Below, in pieces: positions 33,549 through 41,367 of a DNA stretch of 64,000 nucleotides. The stretch comes from Actinophytocola sp963825445 (lineage in GTDB: Bacteria; Actinomycetota; Actinomycetes; Mycobacteriales; Pseudonocardiaceae), in the NCBI GenBank assembly GCA_963825445.1, contig CAWGTM010000019.1, positions 186,001 through 250,000 of the forward strand, written 5' to 3'. Every line of letters starts with the position of its first letter. Within the stretch, counting starts at the first letter, position 1. The notes beneath the pieces are model-generated. The model had not been told where the DNA came from and ran no database searches. It saw only the letters and a program-made list of their open reading frames with translations. A program made the position numbers and the translations under genes.

Positions 33549-34818
33549 ATGGACCTGTCCAGACGCGGCCTGTTCGCTGCCGGCGCAGGGCTGGCGCTCG
33601 CCGGCTGCACCGCGCAGCCCGTTCCCACCGCCCGGACCCGAGCGCGAGTTCGACCCGCAGGACTGGGCGTCCGTGCGGGACCAGTTCGCGCTCGATCCCG
33701 ACCTGATCCACCTCGCCGCGTACGTGTTCGCCGGCCAACCCGCCCCGGTGCGCCGGCGCCATCGACGAACACCGGCGCGGCCTGGACATCGACACCGCCG
33801 GTACCTCCACGACCACGAACACCTCGAGCAGGAGGTCCGCACGGCCGCCGCCGACTACCTCGGCGGCACCCGTCACGGAGGTCGCGCTCACCGACAGCAC
33901 CACCATGGGTCTCGGCCTGCTCTACGGCGGTGTTCGCCTGCTGCCCGGCCAGGACGTGGTCACCACCACCCACGACTTCATCGCCACCCGCGTCGCCCTG
34001 CGGCTGCTGGCCGAACGCACCGGCGCGCCGGTTCGCGAGGTCGCCCTCTACGACGACCCACGCACGGCCGACCGAGGCCGAGATCGTCACCAGGCTGCGT
34101 GCCGCCATCGGCCCCAGGACCCGCGTCGTGGCCGTCACCTGGGTGCACTCCAGTACAGGCGTGCGACTGCCGATCCGCGCGATCGCCGACCATGCTCGAC
34201 CGAGGTCAACGCCGGCCGCGCGCCGAGGCGACCAGGCGCTGCTGTGCGTGGACGGCGTGCACGGGTTCGGCGCGGTCGACTGCCCGTCGTCGAGGACTGG
34301 GTTGCGACTTCCTCGACCACCGGCACCCACAAGTGGCTGTTACGGGCCGCGCGGCACCGGCCTGCTGTGGGGCCGGCCGGTGGGCCGCGCTCGCCCCGCT
34401 GATCCCCACGTTCTCCGGCGACCGCCACCCGGGCGCCCAGTTCACGCCCGGCGGCTACCACACGGTCGAGCACCGCTGGGCGCTGCGCGAGGCGTTCGCG
34501 TTCCACCGCGACATCGGCCGCGACCGCGTGGCCGCCCGCATCCGCGAGCAGGCGACCCAGCTGAAGGAAGGACTGGCCGACATCGCGACCGTCCGGCTGG
34601 TCACGCCCGACGACCCCGAGCTGTCCGCCGGCATCGTGTGCTGCGAGGTCGACGGACTGGACGCGTTCACCGCCACCGCGAAGCTGCGCGAGGAACACCG
34701 GATCGTGGCGAGCGTGACGCCCTACGAGCGGCAGTACCTGCGGTTCGGGCCGGGCATCGTGACCACGCCCGACCAGATCGAGGAGACCGTCAAAGCGGTG
34801 GCGGCACTCAGGCCTTAG
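33549..34818 (+). pseudogene. Tat-exported lipoprotein of the class V aminotransferase fold, many frameshifts
   Basis: The N-terminus MDLSRRGLFAAGAGLALAGC has a twin-arginine motif and a lipobox (LAGC), predicting export and lipid anchoring. The body resembles class V aminotransferases/isopenicillin N epimerase-like proteins: LIHLAAYVFAGQPAPVR, LTDSTTMGLGLLYGG, VVAVTWVHSSTGVRLPI, CVDGVHGFGAVD (aspartate that binds the PLP ring), and GTHKWL with the PLP lysine. The last 145 codons are open without a shift. At least seven frame changes occur between 33630 and 34400. It overlaps the convergent ArsR fusion gene by 11 bp. Confidence 0.75.
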
Positions 34819-35622
34819 CCAGCACGGAACCGGTCTCCAGCAACGACTTCAGGTTCGACAGGATCTCCGGCCAGCCGTTGCCGCACAGCCGCCAGCACGG
34901 CGCTGTCCTCCGGGAAGTCGTCGTGGACGACGGTGAGCTTCACGGCCGACCCGTGCGGCTCGAGCGTGAAACTCACCTTCGACCGACGCTCGGCGGCGAA
35001 CGCCGCGCGCTGCTCCTCGGGGATCTTGTTGCCGGCCGCCCACTCCGGCGTGAACGTGTGCCAGCTGTAGGCGAGACGCCGGTACGGGTCGGCCTCCAGG
35101 ACGACCTGCTCCGGGTCGGCGATCGGGCCGCCGGGGTCGGTCCAGGTCATGGCCGAGCCCTTGGCCCAGTCGGTGTCGAACGTGACGCCCCAGTACTGCT
35201 GGGTGAACGCCGGGTCGGTGAGCGCCTGCCAGAGCCGCTCCGGGGTGGTGTTGATGTAGGTGGTGTAGACGAACTCGGGCTTGCTCATGGGTGACTCCAA
35301 CGCCTGTTTGAGGTCGGCCAGCGCCTGCGCGCGCACCGCGGTCGTACCGATCGATCCAGCGGTCGGCGATGGCGTTGATGGGCTCCGCGTTGACGTAGTG
35401 CAGCTTCTCCCGTCCCCGCCACACGGTGGTGACGAGGTTCGCGGACTCGAGCAGCGCGAGGTGCTTGCTGACCGACTGCCGTGCCATGTCCAGGTCGGCG
35501 CACAGCTCACGCAGCGTCTGCCCGTTGCGTTCGTTGAGCCGGTCGAGCAGGCGGCGGCGACTCGCGTCGGCCAGCGCCTTGAAGACCTCGTCCATCGCGG
35601 TTCCCATCAGAAATGCAGCCAT
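34808..35622 (-). pseudogene. ArsR-SRPBCC fusion regulator, two frameshifts
   Basis: Residues about 1-85 are an ArsR winged helix (MDEVFKALADASRRRLLDRLNERNG, then CADLDMARQSVSKHLALLESANLV). After the frame change near 35342 the chain continues through ALADLKQALESP into an AHSA1-type SRPBCC domain (MSKPEFVYTTYINTTPERLWQALTDPAF to TVVHDDFPEDSAVLAAV). A second change near 34885 leads to GWPEILSNLKSLLETGSVLAKA and the stop. In related actinomycetes I recall the two domains as one polypeptide. A 43-bp palindrome covers the start. With one base removed at each site the frame is open. Confidence 0.75.
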
Positions 35623-35656
35623 CTGGTTGCCTAACTTAGGCAGCCGGTTGGCTGCA
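35614..35656. promoter_or_regulatory. Nested palindrome over the ArsR-fusion start codon
   Basis: TGCCTAA-C-TTAGGCA (35628-35642) is a perfect dyad nested inside TGCAGCCA (35614-35621) and TGGCTGCA (35649-35656). The outer arm includes the first ATG of the ArsR fusion, so autorepression is likely and translation may really start at one of the two ATGs a few codons downstream. Confidence 0.65.
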
Positions 35657-35658
35657 TG

Positions 35659-36777
35659 TCAAGTGTCGAGGGCCTTGGCCAGCACGTTGTCCAGCGACCA
35701 CAGCATCGCCGGGTCGCCGCCGAGCACCGGCAGCATGCGGGTGGCGTGGTCGCGCAGCGCGGTGTCGTAGTCCCAGGTCCGCTCGATCAGTCGCTCGGCC
35801 CCGGACACGATCTCCTCGAGGTCCACCTCGATCCGCGCCCGGCTCATGGACGGCATCCGCTCGCCGTCGTCCTCGACGCTCGGCGGGTCGGGCTCGAACA
35901 ACCTGTAGGCCGGGAAACGGTCGATGTCGGGGATCACCGTGTAGAACGGGACGCCGTTGAAGAAGTACTCCGGCCACCGGTTGCCGCCGATGGTCAGCCA
36001 CGGCGTGCCGAACGCGAGCGCGATCATGCTGAACCCGGAGTGTGGCGACACGAGCACGTCGCAGGCGTTGACCGCCGCGACCTGGTCCAGCAGCGGCGCG
36101 TCGACCACGTCCACCGACCTCGGCATGGCCGCCAGCAGCTGGTCCAGTTCGCCGCGGCTGAAGGTGGTGCTCGTGCGGTCGTCCTCGCGCACCTTGCCGA
36201 CCAGGCAGAACGTGGCGTCCGGGTAGCGGCGCAGCAGGGCCGCGATGATCAGCTCCCAGGACCGGACCGACGGGTAGAACGAGCGGGCCGCGCTGCCGCC
36301 GGGCAGGATCGCGATCCGCGGGCCGTCGCTCGTCTCGGCGACCCGGTGCTCGGGGGGCAGCGTGAGCCGGAGGTGCTCGCCCGGCGCGTAGCTCGGCGGC
36401 AGCTTGAACCCCGTGAGCCCCCTCCCCTGCCGCGCCTCCAGCTCGCCGACGGCCTCGTGGTGCGCGGCCAGTCCCGGAAACAGCTGCTGCTGGCCGGGAT
36501 CCACGCTGCGCGCGTCGGAGACGATCCAGTCCCAGGTGGACGGAAGGCCGGCCAGGTCGGGTTTCGGGTCGGCGTCGAACAGGTCCACCCCGATGGGGTA
36601 GGTCCGCTCGACGAACGGCGCGAGTGCCGCCAGTTCGGTCGCCGTCCTCGCGTTGAGCGCGAGGGAGATGCGCCTGGTCGGGTCGGCCACGTGATAGCCG
36701 TGCGCGTAATGCAGCGCCTCGATCACGTGACCGACCTGCTGGGCGTAGACGAAGTTGACGAGAAGTGAGTCACCCAC
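35659..36777 (-). CDS. Glycosyltransferase family 9-like protein
   Basis: The 372-residue protein has two Rossmann-like halves. The second contains PRIAILPGGSAARSFYPSVRSWELIIAALLRRYPDATFCLVGK and later NACDVLVSPHSGFSMIALAFGTPWLTIGG, the pattern of GT9 (ADP-heptosyltransferase-like) proteins. The donor and acceptor are unknown; heptose/LPS chemistry is not expected in a Gram-positive, so it probably acts on another glycan or on a metabolite. I choose the GTG at 36777 because the following codons (DSLLVN) and 54 bp upstream are duplicated at the start of the SnoaL-like gene at 38645-39022. Confidence 0.6.
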   Translation of the reverse strand: MGDSLLVNFVYAQQVGHVIEALHYAHGYHVADPTRRISLALNARTATELAALAPFVERTYPIGVDLFDADPKPDLAGLPSTWDWIVSDARSVDPGQQQLFPGLAAHHEAVGELEARQGRGLTGFKLPPSYAPGEHLRLTLPPEHRVAETSDGPRIAILPGGSAARSFYPSVRSWELIIAALLRRYPDATFCLVGKVREDDRTSTTFSRGELDQLLAAMPRSVDVVDAPLLDQVAAVNACDVLVSPHSGFSMIALAFGTPWLTIGGNRWPEYFFNGVPFYTVIPDIDRFPAYRLFEPDPPSVEDDGERMPSMSRARIEVDLEEIVSGAERLIERTWDYDTALRDHATRMLPVLGGDPAMLWSLDNVLAKALDT

Positions 36778-36825
36778 GGGGAGGAGACTGGCGTGGCCGG
36801 GCGGGCCGGGCAACCCGGTTTCAGC
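36753..36825 (-). repeat. Duplicated 5' leader, copy 1
   Basis: This 73-bp segment covers the upstream region and first codons of the GT9-like gene. The copy at 38998-39070 covers the same part of the SnoaL-like gene. Nineteen bases across the early codons are identical (AGTTGACGAGAAGTGAGTC on the plus strand), and the upstream part shares AGACTGGCGT, CCGGGCAA and TTTCAGC with two compensating one-base gaps. Confidence 0.65.
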
Positions 36826-37154
36826 CGGACTCCAGACGTTCGGCGTCGAGCGGCTCGCCGCCAGGCTTTGGTGACGTGGGGCCGCGGTCTGGCTCTCCAG
36901 CTCGAGTGAGGTCGACCGCGACGCTGGCGACGCGGGGAACCACGACAGGGCGGCGGAGGACAGGGATGCGGGGACACGCTAACCCCATCCACCGACAAAA
37001 CCGGTCCGGGGACCCCTGGCATCAATCCTAGTGGACGGCACCGACAGTTTTCGGTGCGTCGGCCGCGCGGCTGTGGATGGTTCAGTGCGCGGGGCGGCGG
37101 AGATGGGAAGCGCTCGGCCCGTCACCTCGACCAGAGCAGCGGTGCCGCCAACTC
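36826..37154. other. Intergenic stretch with one small hairpin
   Basis: About 330 bp lie between the GT9-like leader and the 3' end of the LLM oxidoreductase gene. I see no gene. GCACCGA (37038-37044) and TCGGTGC (37051-37057) form a 7-bp stem with a T-rich loop that could terminate the oxidoreductase transcript. Confidence 0.45.
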
Positions 37155-38066
37155 TCAGACGTTCTCCTTCGCGAGTGCCTCGCGGACGGACGGGGCGATC
37201 TCCTGGGCCCAGCGGGCCAGGGTGGTCATCGCCGGGGCGCCGTGGCCGGCGGCGAAGAGTGTGAAGCCCGACGCGCCGTGGTCCAGCACGGCTCCCGTCA
37301 GTTCCTCGACCCACTGCTCGACGGAGCCGCCGATCCACCTGCCGTCGCCGTCACGGGTGGCGGGCAGCGGCCGGTCGGTGATGTGTCCGGGAAGGTTGAA
37401 GACCGTGCGGATCTCGCGCGGATCGCGGCCCACGGCGGCCGCCGCGTCGTCGATGACCGGTCGCGACGTCCGGTACCGCTCGCTGCGCCAGTCCGCCGCG
37501 TGGCCGGGGATCCAACCGTCGGCCACCCGGCCGGTGGCCGCCAGGGACTTGGGACCGACCGATCCCGTCCACACCGGGGGCGCGGCCACGGGAGCCGGCT
37601 CGATCTCGTCCACCTGGTAGTAGCGGCCCCGGTAGGTGACCGGCGGGCCGCCGCCCGACAGCATCCTGATCAGGACGATCGCCTCCTCGAAGGCGTCCAC
37701 GGCCTCTCCTGGCGACAGCCGAGGCACTCCCAGGTCGGAGATGCGATCCCACAGCCCACCCGCGCCCATGCCGAGCACGATGCGGCCGCCCGACAGCGCC
37801 GACAGCGACGTCACCATCCGAGCCAGCAGCGGAGCGGGCCGGGTCGGCAGGTTGGTGACGTTGGCGAAGCCGGAGATGCGCCGCGTGCCTCCGAGGAGGA
37901 ATCCGAGGGAGGCGTACGCGTCCAGGCGTCCGCCGATGTAGGGATGGTCCGGCAGCGAGAAGAGGTCGAGCCCGTCGCGGTCGGCCTGGTGAACCATGCG
38001 CATCAACTCCGACACGTCGTCGATGCCGGAATGCGCGCCGAAGCCGAAGGTGACCGTAGGAATCAT
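37155..38066 (-). CDS. LLM class flavin-dependent oxidoreductase (luciferase-like)
   Basis: The 303-residue protein is a TIM-barrel luciferase-like oxidoreductase: MIPTVTFGFGAHSGIDDVSELMRMVHQADRDGLDLFSLPDHPY at the start, ISGFANVTNLPTRPAPLLARMVTSLSALSGGRIVLGMGAGG (about 77-117), and VWTGSVGPKSLAATGRVADGW (about 180-200). It likely uses F420H2 or FMNH2. The ATG at 38066 is chosen; others lie 5 and 13 codons upstream, the farther one inside the operator. A MarR gene lies directly upstream on the same strand with two MarR-type boxes between them, so MarR probably controls this gene. Confidence 0.88.
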   Translation of the reverse strand: MIPTVTFGFGAHSGIDDVSELMRMVHQADRDGLDLFSLPDHPYIGGRLDAYASLGFLLGGTRRISGFANVTNLPTRPAPLLARMVTSLSALSGGRIVLGMGAGGLWDRISDLGVPRLSPGEAVDAFEEAIVLIRMLSGGGPPVTYRGRYYQVDEIEPAPVAAPPVWTGSVGPKSLAATGRVADGWIPGHAADWRSERYRTSRPVIDDAAAAVGRDPREIRTVFNLPGHITDRPLPATRDGDGRWIGGSVEQWVEELTGAVLDHGASGFTLFAAGHGAPAMTTLARWAQEIAPSVREALAKENV

Positions 38067-38094
38067 AGTGGACGCCCCCATGACAAGAGTTGCA

Positions 38095-38131
38095 GTTCGT
38101 ATCACGAACCATAGTAGTTCGTGATACGAAC
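38095..38131. promoter_or_regulatory. Paired MarR boxes before the LLM oxidoreductase
   Basis: GTTCGTATCACGAAC (38095-38109) and GTTCGTGATACGAAC (38117-38131) are perfect inverted copies of each other. Each is itself a dyad TTCGT-NNN-ACGAA. They lie between the MarR stop and the oxidoreductase start, where they would control the latter. Confidence 0.75.
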
Positions 38132-38152
38132 TTCAACTCTGAGGAGCGGCCG

Positions 38153-38608
38153 TCAGCCGGGCTCCAGAAACACCGCCGGAACCTTGTTGTCCAGCACGAC
38201 CCTACTGAGAAGTCCGGCGAGAGTGTCGCGTTCGGCGTCGGCGAGCCCCGCGGTCAGCCGCTCCACGCGCCGGCAGGTCTCGGCGTAGAAGTCCGCCGCG
38301 AGGCCACTGCCCCGCCGCGTGAGCACGACCCGCACCGCGCGTGAGTCGTGGGAGTCCGAGGTGCGCTCGACCAGTCCGTTGCGCTCACTGCGGTCGACCA
38401 GGCCGGTCAGGCTCGACTTCGCCAACCCCAGCGTCGCGCCCAGTTCACTCATGCCGTACGACTGTGCCATCAGCACGCACAGCAACTGGCCCTGCTGCGA
38501 GGTGAGGCCGTACTGCCGGGCGGACTCGGCGTACACCGCGTTCACCAGGAAAGCGGACCGCACCAGCGCCGCCACGGCCCCGAGTTGGCCATCATCATGC
38601 TCAACCAC
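38153..38608 (-). CDS. MarR family transcriptional regulator
   Basis: The 151-residue protein has the MarR winged helix: YGLTSQQGQLLCVLMAQSYGMSELGATLGLAKSSLTGLVDRSERNGLVERTSDSHDSRAVRVVLTRRG (about 34-100) includes the recognition helix and the DxR wing (DSHDSRAVRV). Flanking helices make the dimer interface. One box of the same form as its downstream operators lies upstream of its own start, so it probably represses itself and the LLM oxidoreductase. The ligand is unknown; many MarR proteins sense phenolics or oxidants. Confidence 0.9.
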   Translation of the reverse strand: MVEHDDGQLGAVAALVRSAFLVNAVYAESARQYGLTSQQGQLLCVLMAQSYGMSELGATLGLAKSSLTGLVDRSERNGLVERTSDSHDSRAVRVVLTRRGSGLAADFYAETCRRVERLTAGLADAERDTLAGLLSRVVLDNKVPAVFLEPG

Positions 38609-38631
38609 CCGGCCAGGATAACAGTCGATAA

Positions 38632-38644
38632 TTCGTGGGACGAA
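38632..38644. promoter_or_regulatory. Third MarR box, upstream of the MarR gene
   Basis: TTCGT-GGG-ACGAA has the same TTCGT-N3-ACGAA form as the two boxes at 38095-38131 and lies 24 nt upstream of the MarR start, overlapping the 3' end region of the SnoaL-like gene. It suggests autoregulation. Confidence 0.6.
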
Positions 38645-39022
38645 CTACCGCAGTCGCGTGTTCTGGTCGTGTACGAGCAACCAGCCCGCGGGCTCCTTCG
38701 TGAAGACCAGGCTCACGACAGTGCGGGCGTGGATGGGCGCGCCGTCCCCGTCGACGTCGCGATAGTCGGCCTCGTAGACCGCCACCAGCGTCCCCGCGGT
38801 CTCGACCAGGGAAACCTGGCGCATCTCCTGCGTCCAGTCGAGGTCGGCGAACCAGTCACGGTGGAAGCCCTCGACCGCCTGCCGCCCCTCGAGACGGTTG
38901 CCGTTGGGCAGAACGACGATCACATCGTCGTGGATCGTCGCGGAGTACGCATCGAGGTCGCGTTCGGCGATGGCCGACAGGTGGGCCTCGAGTACCGAGT
39001 TGACGAGAAGTGAGTCGGCCAT
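38645..39022 (-). CDS. SnoaL/NTF2-like (SgcJ/EcaC-type) small protein
   Basis: The 125-residue protein (MADSLLVNSVLEAHLSAIAERDLDAYSATIHDDVIVVLPNG) has the NTF2-like cone fold: N-terminal helices, a GRQAVEGFHRDWF helix, then beta strands through VYEADYRDVDGDGAPIHARTVVSLVFTKEPAGWLLVHDQNTRLR. Members are small binding proteins or isomerases; the role here is unknown. Start and upstream region are a near-copy of those of the GT9-like gene at 35659-36777. It is followed within 40 bp by the MarR gene on the same strand. Confidence 0.82.
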   Translation of the reverse strand: MADSLLVNSVLEAHLSAIAERDLDAYSATIHDDVIVVLPNGNRLEGRQAVEGFHRDWFADLDWTQEMRQVSLVETAGTLVAVYEADYRDVDGDGAPIHARTVVSLVFTKEPAGWLLVHDQNTRLR

Positions 39023-39070
39023 GGCGAGAGACTGGCGTAGCGGACCGGATCCGGGCAAACCGATTTCAGC
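38998..39070 (-). repeat. Duplicated 5' leader, copy 2
   Basis: This is the second copy of the leader at 36753-36825. It contains the ATG of the SnoaL-like gene, the first codons (DSLLVN) and about 50 bp upstream. The unrelated proteins diverge directly after these codons. Confidence 0.65.
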
Positions 39071-40151
39071 GGGGCAGCACCACGGTCCGGGTGTCGGAGG
39101 TGGCGGCCGCGAAGGCCAGCAACCGGTCGGCCTCCGCGGCGACCGCGTCGCGATCGGCCCGCGGCAGGCGCTCGAACAGGTCGACCGACAGGGTGGCCCG
39201 GCCCTTGTCCCAGCGGAGCTTCCACGTGCCGCGCACCGTTCCGTCGACCAGCACGGTGGCCGCCACCATGGCGCCGACGCAGACCCGCCTGCGGTACTCG
39301 TCGCTCATCACCCGGGTGCGGTCGGTGTAGGCGACCATGAGGTTGTCGAACTCCGGCAGCAGCCGCACGGGCGCCGGCGTGTCGGGATCGGGACAGGTCA
39401 TGCCCGGCAGGTCGTACAGCGTCCGACCGTCCACATCGGACACCACGGACAGGTCGAGCGTCGGGACCACCTCGGCGAGCCCCGTCACGCCCGACCACGC
39501 CTGCAGGTCCGCCACCGAGGCCGGCCCGTACGCCGCGAGATACCGCCGCACCAGCGTTTCCGGTTCCGGCTCGGCCGCGACCGGCGCACCGAGCCAGTCG
39601 TCGGCCAGCACGAACGGCGTGGCCCCGCCCCGGCGCCACAGCCCGTTGGGTGGCGGGTGCAGCACCGGCACGAGCGCCTGCACCGACCACGCGAGGGCGT
39701 CGGCCTCGAACTCCGGCCACCGCCGCGCGAGCCGGTCGCGCAGCGCCGGCCGGGTGATCGGCCCGTCGGCCAGCAGGTCACGGCCGACCTTCGTCAGCTC
39801 CGCCAGGTCCAGGCCCGCCGTCACCCGACCCCACGCCGCCTGCCGGCTCCGCGCCAGCGTCGGCGCCGTGAGGGCGCGCAGCCACGGATAGTCGGCCGCC
39901 CGCACCAGGTGCTGGGTGCCGCGCAGCGTCGAGCCGCGCACGATCTGTCGGTCGTGCTGCCGGTCGGCCAGGTCGTCGAGGCGGAAGTCCGCGAGCCGGG
40001 TCCACAGGCCGAGGTAGGGCGCGTTCGCGTACTGCGCCTGCAACCCGACCAGCCGCTCGACCGCGTCCATGGTGGACAGGTCGGACCGGCGCAGCAGCAG
40101 CTGCCGGTCGAGGGTGGCGCGGTTCAGGCCGCGCCGGTCCAACACCGTCAT
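39066..40151 (-). CDS. AlkZ-like DNA glycosylase (winged-helix, QxQ motif)
   Basis: The 361-residue protein parallels the one at 24675: N-terminus MTVLDRRGLNRATLDRQLLL, Q-x-Q at residues 38-40 in LVGLQAQYANAPYLGLW, STLRGTQHLVRAADYPWLR, and LLPEFDNLMVAYTDRTRVMSDEYRRR (about 278-303). It is a predicted DNA glycosylase for bulky alkylated bases. It starts 14 nt after the epoxide hydrolase stop on the same strand, so the two could be co-transcribed. An epoxide hydrolase next to an alkylation glycosylase would suit defence against epoxide-type electrophiles (inference). Confidence 0.82.
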   Translation of the reverse strand: MTVLDRRGLNRATLDRQLLLRRSDLSTMDAVERLVGLQAQYANAPYLGLWTRLADFRLDDLADRQHDRQIVRGSTLRGTQHLVRAADYPWLRALTAPTLARSRQAAWGRVTAGLDLAELTKVGRDLLADGPITRPALRDRLARRWPEFEADALAWSVQALVPVLHPPPNGLWRRGGATPFVLADDWLGAPVAAEPEPETLVRRYLAAYGPASVADLQAWSGVTGLAEVVPTLDLSVVSDVDGRTLYDLPGMTCPDPDTPAPVRLLPEFDNLMVAYTDRTRVMSDEYRRRVCVGAMVAATVLVDGTVRGTWKLRWDKGRATLSVDLFERLPRADRDAVAAEADRLLAFAAATSDTRTVVLPR

Positions 40152-40165
40152 GGTCGTCCCCCGGT

Positions 40166-41305
40166 TCAGCGGTACTCGGCGAAGAACGTGCGCAGGTCGC
40201 CGGCAAGCAGGTCCGGCACCTCGAGGCCCGGGAAGTGGCCGCCGCGGTCGAACTCCGACCAGTGCGCCACCGAGCCGGTCGGGTCCTGCCGCGAGCGGAT
40301 GGTCAGGTCGCCGGCGAACACCGCCACCCCCATGGGCGCGGGCCCCGCGGCGATCGTGCCGGCGTCGCCCGCCTGCTCGACGAACGCGCGGAACGCCTGC
40401 ATGCCCTCGTAGGTGAAGTGCGCCGACGACGCGCCCGACGCGGTGAACCAGTAGATGCTCAGGTGCGTGAGGAGCTGGTCGAGATCCACGGCGTCCTGCG
40501 GGAGCTTGGCCGCCGGGTCGGTCCACTCGGCGAACTTCTCCACCACCCACGCGAGCTGAGCGACCGGCGAGTCGGTGAGCCCGTAGCCCAGGGTCTGCGG
40601 GCGGGTGGACTGGACGTGCAGGTAGCCGAGCCCGTCGGTCTGCATGCGGTTGAACCGTTCCGCGCGGTCCAGGTCCATTCCGGACAGTCCGGCGGTGTCG
40701 ACCGGCGGGCCGAACGGGTAGGCGGCCGGCCCGTTGATGTGCACGGCCGTCACCCGCCCGGGCGCCACCATGGGCAGCATCCCCGCGATGCCCGAGCCGA
40801 CGTCGCCGCCGTGGGCGCCGAACCGGTCGTAGCCCAGGCGGGTCATCAGCTCGGCGAACGCGCCGGCCACGCGGAACAGGTTGCCCCAGCCGGTTTCCCG
40901 CAGCGGGGTGGAGAAGCCGAAGCCGGGCAGCGACGGGATGACCACGTGGTACTCGTCGGTCAGCAGGGGGACGAGGTTGACCAGCTCGACGAACGACCCC
41001 GGCCAGCCGTGCAGCAGGAGCAGCGGCAGCGCGTCCGGGTTGGTGGAGCGGACGTGGACGAAGTGGATGTCCTGGCCGTCGATCTCCGTGACGAACTGCG
41101 GCAGCTCGTTGAGCTTCGCCTCCTGGGCACGCCAGTCGAAGCCGGTGCGCCAGTACTCGGCCAGCTCGCGGAGGTAGCCGACCGGCACCCCGCGCTCCCA
41201 ACCGACGCCGGGCAGTTCGGCCGGCCAGCGGGTGTTCGCGAGACGGGCGTTGAGATCGTCGAGGGCGGCCTGCGGGATGTCGATGCGGAAGCTCTTGATG
41301 TTCAT
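40166..41305 (-). CDS. Epoxide hydrolase (EHN-type alpha/beta hydrolase)
   Basis: The 379-residue protein has the epoxide hydrolase N-terminal domain (residues 1-110, FRIDIPQAALDDLNARLANTRWPAE) and an alpha/beta-hydrolase domain. Seen are the oxyanion motif LLLHGWPGSFVELVNLV, the nucleophile aspartate in GAHGGDVGSGIAG (about 167-179), and the late GGHFPGLEVPDLL with the catalytic histidine. It would open epoxides to diols. It is divergent from a WYL regulator across 62 bp containing a dyad, so it is likely the regulated target, together with the AlkZ-like gene. Confidence 0.9.
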   Translation of the reverse strand: MNIKSFRIDIPQAALDDLNARLANTRWPAELPGVGWERGVPVGYLRELAEYWRTGFDWRAQEAKLNELPQFVTEIDGQDIHFVHVRSTNPDALPLLLLHGWPGSFVELVNLVPLLTDEYHVVIPSLPGFGFSTPLRETGWGNLFRVAGAFAELMTRLGYDRFGAHGGDVGSGIAGMLPMVAPGRVTAVHINGPAAYPFGPPVDTAGLSGMDLDRAERFNRMQTDGLGYLHVQSTRPQTLGYGLTDSPVAQLAWVVEKFAEWTDPAAKLPQDAVDLDQLLTHLSIYWFTASGASSAHFTYEGMQAFRAFVEQAGDAGTIAAGPAPMGVAVFAGDLTIRSRQDPTGSVAHWSEFDRGGHFPGLEVPDLLAGDLRTFFAEYR

Positions 41306-41326
41306 AGGACCAGGCTAGGAAGCATT

Positions 41327-41345
41327 GCGGAAAGGTTCGTTCCGC
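41327..41345. promoter_or_regulatory. Dyad between epoxide hydrolase and WYL genes
   Basis: GCGGAA (41327-41332) and TTCCGC (41340-41345) form a 6-bp inverted repeat with a 7-nt spacer in the divergent gap. It is a candidate site for the adjacent WYL regulator. Confidence 0.45.
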
Positions 41346-41367
41346 GATCGGTGGCAGACTTGGATCC

